From JAJPHW01 sp963771505 (lineage in GTDB: Bacteria > Acidobacteriota > Terriglobia > Terriglobales > Acidobacteriaceae), in the NCBI GenBank assembly GCA_963771505.1, contig CAVYTO010000002.1:310001-374000 (forward strand): 64,000 nucleotides of DNA, read 5' to 3'. How positions within the stretch are numbered: the stretch's first letter is position 1; the number at the start of each line of letters is the position of its first letter. This document shows positions 59,327-64,000 of the stretch, in pieces. The notes under the pieces were generated by a model. That model made no database searches, was not told the origin of the DNA, and saw nothing but the letters and a program-made list of their open reading frames with translations. A program made the position numbers and the translations under genes.

Positions 59327-60376
59327 TCAATGGCCCGGAATGATGGCTGTCTTGATGTCGCCGCCCCGGTCGAGCATGTGCCGCAAGACCTGCTGCAAGC
59401 GGGAAAGAGGCGCTTCCCCGGTAATATACTCCGTCGGTCGAATCTTCTTTTCGGTAATCAAAGCGAACGCCTTGCGCACGGTGTCAGGCGTATGGTGGAA
59501 CGTGGCTTTCAGCGTGATTTCCGAATAGTGAAGCCGGTTGGTGTCGAGTTCGACTTTCACCCCAGCTGCGCAACCGCCGAAGAAGTTCACGGTGCCGCCC
59601 TTGCGGACCATGTCGATCGCCCACTCCCAACCTTGGGGACGGCCAACCGCTTCTACAACCACGTCGCTGCCCCGCTTGCCCGGAGTGAGGGCGCGCACAG
59701 CCTCAACCGCATCTTTAACTTTTGTAATCTGGACGACATCATGCGCGCCCATGTTCTTGGCTGCGGCTACCTGCTCGTCGCGCTTGACAACAGCGATCAC
59801 GTTGCAGCCGACAGCCTTCGCGACTTGGACAAACATCAGTCCGATCGGTCCGGCGCCGATCACCGTCACTGTATCGCCGATTTCTACTCTGGTCTCATGC
59901 AAACCGCGCAGGACGCAAGCCAGCGGTTCAACCATCGCGGCTTCCTCGTAACTTACTCCCGTCGGAACCGCGAGCATATTCAGTTCGACGATGCGGCGAG
60001 GAATTTTAATGTATTCAGCGTATGCACCGTTATTGAAGAGCAAATCTTCGCACAGATTTTCCTGATGGCGCGCGCAGTAGAAGCAGACCTGGCAGGGAGC
60101 GGAATTGAGCGCGACCACCCGCATCCCTTTTTTAAAACCGCGGACACCATGCCCAACCTCTTCCACCACTCCAGCCAACTCGTGGCCGAATAATGCTGGA
60201 GGAACGATCATGCGGGCGTGATAGCCGCGCTGATACACCTTTAAGTCCGTTCCACAGGTCAAAGCCACCTGCACTTTGACCAACACTTCACCCTCACCAA
60301 CGTGAGGTATCGGAACTTTTTCAATTTTGACGTCCTCTTTTCCGTAGAGGACGGCGGCGGTCATCTTTCCGTTCAC
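59327..60376 (-). CDS. Zinc-dependent medium-chain dehydrogenase, copy 1
   Basis: The 349-residue MDR-family enzyme has catalytic zinc ligands in LTCGTDLKV and FGHELAGVVEEVGHG. The structural zinc site C-x2-C-x2-C-x7-C is in APCQVCFYCARHQENLC. The NAD(P)-binding fold is VIGAGPIGLMFVQVAKAVGCNVIAV. It resembles threonine or polyol dehydrogenases. It is homologous to the next gene upstream, overlaps it by four bases, and lies inside the hopanoid operon between hpnG and hpnC. A role in hopanoid side-chain oxidation or reduction is inferred from this position. Confidence 0.85.
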   Translation of the reverse strand: MNGKMTAAVLYGKEDVKIEKVPIPHVGEGEVLVKVQVALTCGTDLKVYQRGYHARMIVPPALFGHELAGVVEEVGHGVRGFKKGMRVVALNSAPCQVCFYCARHQENLCEDLLFNNGAYAEYIKIPRRIVELNMLAVPTGVSYEEAAMVEPLACVLRGLHETRVEIGDTVTVIGAGPIGLMFVQVAKAVGCNVIAVVKRDEQVAAAKNMGAHDVVQITKVKDAVEAVRALTPGKRGSDVVVEAVGRPQGWEWAIDMVRKGGTVNFFGGCAAGVKVELDTNRLHYSEITLKATFHHTPDTVRKAFALITEKKIRPTEYITGEAPLSRLQQVLRHMLDRGGDIKTAIIPGH

Positions 60377-61497
60377 TGCAAACTTCCCTTCCAGGACATG
60401 CCCGGCTGAATCACAATTTTCAGCGAATCAGGCTGTGGATGGGCAGCCAGATCCAAGCCTTTCAAAATGTCAGATAGTGGGAACCGATGCGTGATCAGGC
60501 GCTCCATGTTCATTTCTCGACCCATCACAAATCGCACCGACTCCTCCTGCAATTCAACCGAAGCGCTATACGACCCAAGCAATGTTTTCTCGTCCACGCA
60601 AACTGCGGCGGGATCGATCGTGGCATCGCCGTGAACCGTTTGCGCAAATAACATTACCCTACCTCCGGGGCGCACCGCATCCATCGCCACCTTGATCAGC
60701 GCGTTTCCAGCCACGGCGAGAATCGCAGCATCTGCTCCACGATTTTCGGTAGCCTCTCGCACCTCGGCGATCAAGTCTTCACGCGATGCATCAATGGTTG
60801 TGCCCAACTGGAGTTCCCTCGTTATTTTAAGCCGCTGTTCATATAAATCGGAAGTGATTACTCGCGCACCAGCCCGTTTCGCCAATGCGCTCAATAAGAT
60901 ACCGATGGGCCCTTGCCCGATCACCAGCACCGTTTCACCGCGGGTGAGGGCTAAACGCTCGATACCCTTCAGGCAAGTATTCGCTGGTTCCAGAAAGCAA
61001 GCCTGCTCGTAAGACACATCGTCAGGAATTTTCACGGTGCCAGCTTCGACAATCCAGTCCATCACGCGAACGTATTCGGCGAAGCCGCCGCCGGATGGTT
61101 CAAATCCAGCCGTGCAGCCGACCCTCTTATAAACCTCGCACTGGGCAAAAGTTTTGTGTTCGCAGTAGTAGCAACTACCGCACGGAATGTGATGAAAGAC
61201 AACCACCCGGTCGCCGACTTTGAACTTGCTCACATCTTCGCCAACCGCAGCGATCATGCCTGAGGTCTCGTGGCCGAAAATTCTAGGCACGGAGTGCGAA
61301 CCGGTCGCGATCTTCTTCAGGTCAGTGCCGCATATTCCGCAGGTGTGCACTCGCAGCAGGATTTCGCCCGCGCCAATGTTGGGAACGGGCACGGTCTCAA
61401 GCCGAACGTCATTCAAGCCGCGATAAACGGCAGCCTGCATGGTGGCGGGAATCACCTGCGCCCGCTCAACCAAAACTGCCTGGCCAGCTGATTCCAT
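60373..61497 (-). CDS. Zinc-dependent medium-chain dehydrogenase, copy 2
   Basis: This 374-residue MDR enzyme has catalytic ligands in HTCGICGTDLKK and FGHETSGMIAAVGEDV. The structural zinc cluster is IPCGSCYYCEHKTFAQC, and the cofactor fold is VIGQGPIGILLSALAKRAGARVITSD. A leading stretch of about 20 residues precedes the catalytic domain. It is sorbitol-dehydrogenase-like and clearly diverged from copy 1. It begins two bases after the hpnG stop, so it is probably translated together with hpnG. Confidence 0.85.
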   Translation of the reverse strand: MESAGQAVLVERAQVIPATMQAAVYRGLNDVRLETVPVPNIGAGEILLRVHTCGICGTDLKKIATGSHSVPRIFGHETSGMIAAVGEDVSKFKVGDRVVVFHHIPCGSCYYCEHKTFAQCEVYKRVGCTAGFEPSGGGFAEYVRVMDWIVEAGTVKIPDDVSYEQACFLEPANTCLKGIERLALTRGETVLVIGQGPIGILLSALAKRAGARVITSDLYEQRLKITRELQLGTTIDASREDLIAEVREATENRGADAAILAVAGNALIKVAMDAVRPGGRVMLFAQTVHGDATIDPAAVCVDEKTLLGSYSASVELQEESVRFVMGREMNMERLITHRFPLSDILKGLDLAAHPQPDSLKIVIQPGMSWKGSLQ

Positions 61498-61499
61498 TG

Positions 61500-62279
61500 C
61501 TACGCACGACTCCTGAGGATTGGTGGCTCAAATGTTGGATGCTCTTCGCGGGTAGAATTATCAATTTTCTTTGCCGCATTCAGGCTCGGAACCCCTTCAA
61601 ACTCAGCGATAAAGCCCGATATTGCCCCGCAGAGCGCCTTCGAGGCGACCCGGCTGTTCCGGGCCAACCGGATGACGCCAGGCCACAACCAAGGGCGAGG
61701 CGCGCAGTGAAGAGCGAATCCCCAAGAGTTGAACGTGCCGTCGGCTGCAATAAATCGGCCCATGGATGGAACCGCAAAATCAAATTCGTCGGAGACGACC
61801 TTCAACGCGGCGAAGGGCACTCCGCGGGCAGCCGTGCCCATCGCCACTGCGGCAGCTTCCATGTCAACGCATTCTGCCCTGTATGCCCACGACAGTTTTC
61901 GCTTTTGTTCGATATCGGCGATGGAAGTGTAGGTCACCAACAAACCCTTGCCACGATTGGTTTCCGAGATTGTTCCGTCCCGCGCGTCGACCACCTGACG
62001 TGGCTCGATCACATCACCCACGCGCAGCTGCGAATTGAGAGCTCCGGCATAGCCCACGGAAACAATAATCTGGGGCGAATACAAACTGATTGCTGCCTCG
62101 GTCGCCCGACGCGCGAATTGCGCCCCGATCCCACCGCACACAAGCACAGTGCCGTCATTTTCGTAAAACTTTAAATGACGGCTGTCAAAATCCCTTTGCA
62201 CAACACGCCATGCCCGAACCAGTGGCCGGACTTCCCTTTCCAGCGCTGCAACAAATGCGATTTTGACGGGGTTGTTCAT
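61500..62279 (-). CDS. hpnG: Hopanoid-associated nucleosidase/phosphorylase HpnG
   Basis: HpnG removes adenine from adenosylhopane to give ribosylhopane (or its phosphate). The 259-residue product is of the purine nucleoside phosphorylase/MTA nucleosidase fold: KIAFVAALEREVRPLVRAW, VLVCGGIGAQFARRATEAAI, IIVSVGYAGALNSQLRVGDV, AECVDMEAAAVAMGTAARGVPFAALKVVSDEFDF. The ATG at 62279 overlaps the hpnA stop (ATGA) and gives the family's usual start; the frame is open far upstream but that part is hpnA in another frame. hpnH, which supplies adenosylhopane, is not in the window. Confidence 0.9.
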   Translation of the reverse strand: MNNPVKIAFVAALEREVRPLVRAWRVVQRDFDSRHLKFYENDGTVLVCGGIGAQFARRATEAAISLYSPQIIVSVGYAGALNSQLRVGDVIEPRQVVDARDGTISETNRGKGLLVTYTSIADIEQKRKLSWAYRAECVDMEAAAVAMGTAARGVPFAALKVVSDEFDFAVPSMGRFIAADGTFNSWGFALHCAPRPWLWPGVIRLARNSRVASKALCGAISGFIAEFEGVPSLNAAKKIDNSTREEHPTFEPPILRSRA

Positions 62280-63274
62280 GATGCGGCGACGACGTATCCA
62301 TTCCCGCGAAACCAATCGATCGCGCGACGCAAGGCCGGGTCGACTGCAACCACTTTCCAACCCAGGTCGCGTTCGGCCTTTGCTGACGCAACAAACATTT
62401 TCTTGCGGCCCATGCGAACCGCGTCGATCGTCGCTCTGGGCTCGCGGCCTAACAATCGCCCGGTGACCATTTCGTCCACAACTCCCGCCATCAGGGCGGC
62501 GGCGTACGGGAGCTTCACCGACGGCGAAGGCAATCCTGTCGCGACGGCCAGCTTGTCGAGAATTTGCTTCAGCGTCAGGTTTTCTCCTCCGAGGATGTAG
62601 CGGTGTCCACCGCGTCCCTTCTCGTAGGCCATGATGTGTCCGCGCGCACACTCTCTTGCGTCTACCAGATTGAGCCCTGTGTCTACGTAGGCGGGAAACC
62701 TTCGCTTTAGGAAATCCAAAATGATGCGTCCCGTGGGAGTTGGTTTGACGTCGCGCTCGCCGACCGGCGTGGTGGGATTCACCACGACGACCTCCATGCC
62801 GTCTCCATTTGCTTCGGTCGCAACCTGTTCAGCCATGAATTTTGACCGTTTGTAAGGGCCAATCATATCTGTAAGCGAAACTGGCGAATCTTCCGTCGCC
62901 AGGGTTCCGTCGGAACTGAACCCCACAGTCGCGACGCTGGACGTGTAGACAACGCGCCGGACGCCGCTCTTGCGCGCCGCAGCCAGTAATGATCGCGTTC
63001 CTTCGACGTTGGATCGGTACATTTCTTCCGGTTCTCGCGTCCACAAGCGATAATCGGCCGCCACATGAAACACCGCGTCGCATCCGGCCACAGCTTTGTC
63101 GAGTGAGGCTGCATCCCGCAAATCGCCGACGACAGTGTCGGCAACCAATCCTTCCAGGTTGAGCAGGTTGCTCGACTGCCGTACCAGAAGCCGCAAGTCT
63201 GCGCCCTGCTCTGCCAGCGCGCGAGCCACGTGCGCCCCAACAAAACCAGTTGCGCCGGTAACCAACGCTTTCAC
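62276..63274 (-). CDS. hpnA: Hopanoid-associated NAD-dependent sugar epimerase HpnA
   Basis: The 332-residue extended short-chain dehydrogenase has KALVTGATGFVGAHVARALAEQG (NAD site). SS-V--VGFSSDGTLATEDSP and the YxxxK active site in GPYKRSKFMAEQVATEA follow. The downstream region matches hopanoid-associated epimerases (GLNLVDARECARGHIMAYEKGRGGHRYILGGENL). The GTG at 63274 has GGAG seven bases upstream; an ATG six codons earlier is possible. The exact reaction of HpnA is not established. It lies 28 bases after shc and overlaps hpnG. Confidence 0.9.
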   Translation of the reverse strand: MKALVTGATGFVGAHVARALAEQGADLRLLVRQSSNLLNLEGLVADTVVGDLRDAASLDKAVAGCDAVFHVAADYRLWTREPEEMYRSNVEGTRSLLAAARKSGVRRVVYTSSVATVGFSSDGTLATEDSPVSLTDMIGPYKRSKFMAEQVATEANGDGMEVVVVNPTTPVGERDVKPTPTGRIILDFLKRRFPAYVDTGLNLVDARECARGHIMAYEKGRGGHRYILGGENLTLKQILDKLAVATGLPSPSVKLPYAAALMAGVVDEMVTGRLLGREPRATIDAVRMGRKKMFVASAKAERDLGWKVVAVDPALRRAIDWFRGNGYVVAAS

Positions 63275-63302
63275 GCTGAGACTCCAGCACAACGCCCCAG
63301 AA

Positions 63303-64000
63303 TCAACCGATGGCCCGTTCGGTAGTCGCCAGATTTTTGCTCGAATCGCCGGACATTGCTTTGGAATACGCCGTCAGCGCGATCAATGGGAAGTACTGCC
63401 GGTACATGTAATACATCAGGTAGAACACTCGAGGAAATCCGGTCCCGGTGTAAAAGGGTTCGTCCCATGATCCGTCTTGGTGCTGCGTCCGCAGAAGGTA
63501 TGCAACGCCCCGGGCTACGCTGTCGCTGCGGGTATCGCTGGCCGCGAGCAAACCCATCACCGCCCACGCGGTTTGCGATGGCGTGCTGGGGCCGATTCCC
63601 TTTGCGTTAGCGTCGTCGTATGAGTCGCATGTCTCGCCCCATCCACCGTCGGCATTCTGGAACATGCGCAGCCACTCGGCGGCCTGTTGAACGCAAGGCT
63701 CGTGATGATCAACCCCCATGGCTTCAAGTCCGCGAAGCACCTGCATTGTGCCGTAGATGTAATTCACGCCCCAGCGCCCAAACCACGATCCGTCGGACTC
63801 CTGCGCTTTCATGATGAACTGAATTGCTCTTTGCACCCGGCGATCGCTCTGCGTATAGCCGTAGGCGGCGAGCATTTCGAGGATTCGGCCGGTGATGTCC
63901 GCCGTCGGCGGATCCAGCATGGCATTATGGTCGGCGAAAGGAATGTGCTCGAACACCATCTTGTCGTTGTCTTTGTCGAAAGACGCCCATCCGCCGTTCT
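63303..64000 (-). CDS. shc: Squalene-hopene cyclase, C-terminal part
   Basis: This is the C-terminal ~232 codons of squalene-hopene cyclase, the enzyme that folds squalene into hopene and diplopterol. The frame is open to the window edge, where NGGWASFDKDNDK continues upstream. Seen here are IPFADHNAMLDPPTADITGRILEML and the QW repeats QESDGSWFGRWGVNYIYGTMQVLRGLEA, NADGGWGETC and DGSWDEPFYTGTGFPRVFYLMYYMYRQYFPLIAL. The catalytic DxDD motif should lie outside the window. The gene is first, or near first, in the minus-strand hopanoid operon. Confidence 0.95.
   Translation of the reverse strand, partial: NGGWASFDKDNDKMVFEHIPFADHNAMLDPPTADITGRILEMLAAYGYTQSDRRVQRAIQFIMKAQESDGSWFGRWGVNYIYGTMQVLRGLEAMGVDHHEPCVQQAAEWLRMFQNADGGWGETCDSYDDANAKGIGPSTPSQTAWAVMGLLAASDTRSDSVARGVAYLLRTQHQDGSWDEPFYTGTGFPRVFYLMYYMYRQYFPLIALTAYSKAMSGDSSKNLATTERAIG

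Noticed and set aside
59243..60193. 316-codon plus-strand open frame
   Set aside because: It is antisense to the zinc dehydrogenase at 59327-60376 and has no recognisable sequence.

Overview
The window looks like a chromosomal piece of an Acidobacteriota genome (Terriglobia-like, near Koribacter or Sulfotelmatobacter). The basis is gene content rather than a marker gene: secreted proteins of acidobacterial type (carboxypeptidase-regulatory-like, YncE-like propeller, DUF2059), a fused LptF-LptG, LpxD and other outer-membrane genes, and a hopanoid locus. Coding density is high, genes are often coupled by ATGA or GTGA overlaps, and the intergenic DNA is rich in short palindromes. No rRNA, tRNA or CRISPR array was seen.

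Layout. 1-12.6 kb holds housekeeping genes: mpl (5' end outside), an M61 peptidase, plsC, lpxD, a CCA-enzyme-like nucleotidyltransferase with a long Pro/Lys/Ala tail, dnaE, accA and a TonB-C protein. 11.8-19.3 kb is the plastic part. It has a duplicated 165-bp MITE-like repeat, a dual-specificity-type phosphatase gene with a truncated second copy, an IS110-family element, miaB, a bifunctional nuclease, and a VapBC toxin-antitoxin module that is broken twice. One break is a 448-bp inverted-repeat element with an 8-bp target duplication; the other is an internal deletion in vapC. 19.3-28.6 kb has gpmI (frameshifted), DinB, GNAT, two DUF2059 paralogues, enolase and secreted proteins.

28.8-31.7 kb is the most interesting locus. 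It is a tight five-gene minus-strand operon: a 58-residue putative precursor peptide, an S26-type peptidase, an HPr-kinase-like ATPase, a PqqD-like protein and a radical SAM/SPASM enzyme. This looks like a pathway that makes a modified peptide. Its chemistry cannot be told from sequence alone.

31.9-53.4 kb has glgB, a stand-alone receiver, mazG-menC, bactofilin, a flavoprotein-methyltransferase pair, an MsbA-like ABC exporter, a CpxR/CpxA-like two-component system with a possible autoregulatory box, lptFG, queF, a GDPD phosphodiesterase and an adaptor-TPR-TolC operon. 53.6-64 kb is a hopanoid locus. On the minus strand the order is shc (5' end outside), hpnA, hpnG, two zinc dehydrogenases, hpnC, hpnD and hpnE. 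Converging on it from the plus strand are hpnJ and a pair of small EmrE/ArnEF-like transporters. Together these cover squalene formation, cyclisation, side-chain processing and probably cyclitol-ether formation.
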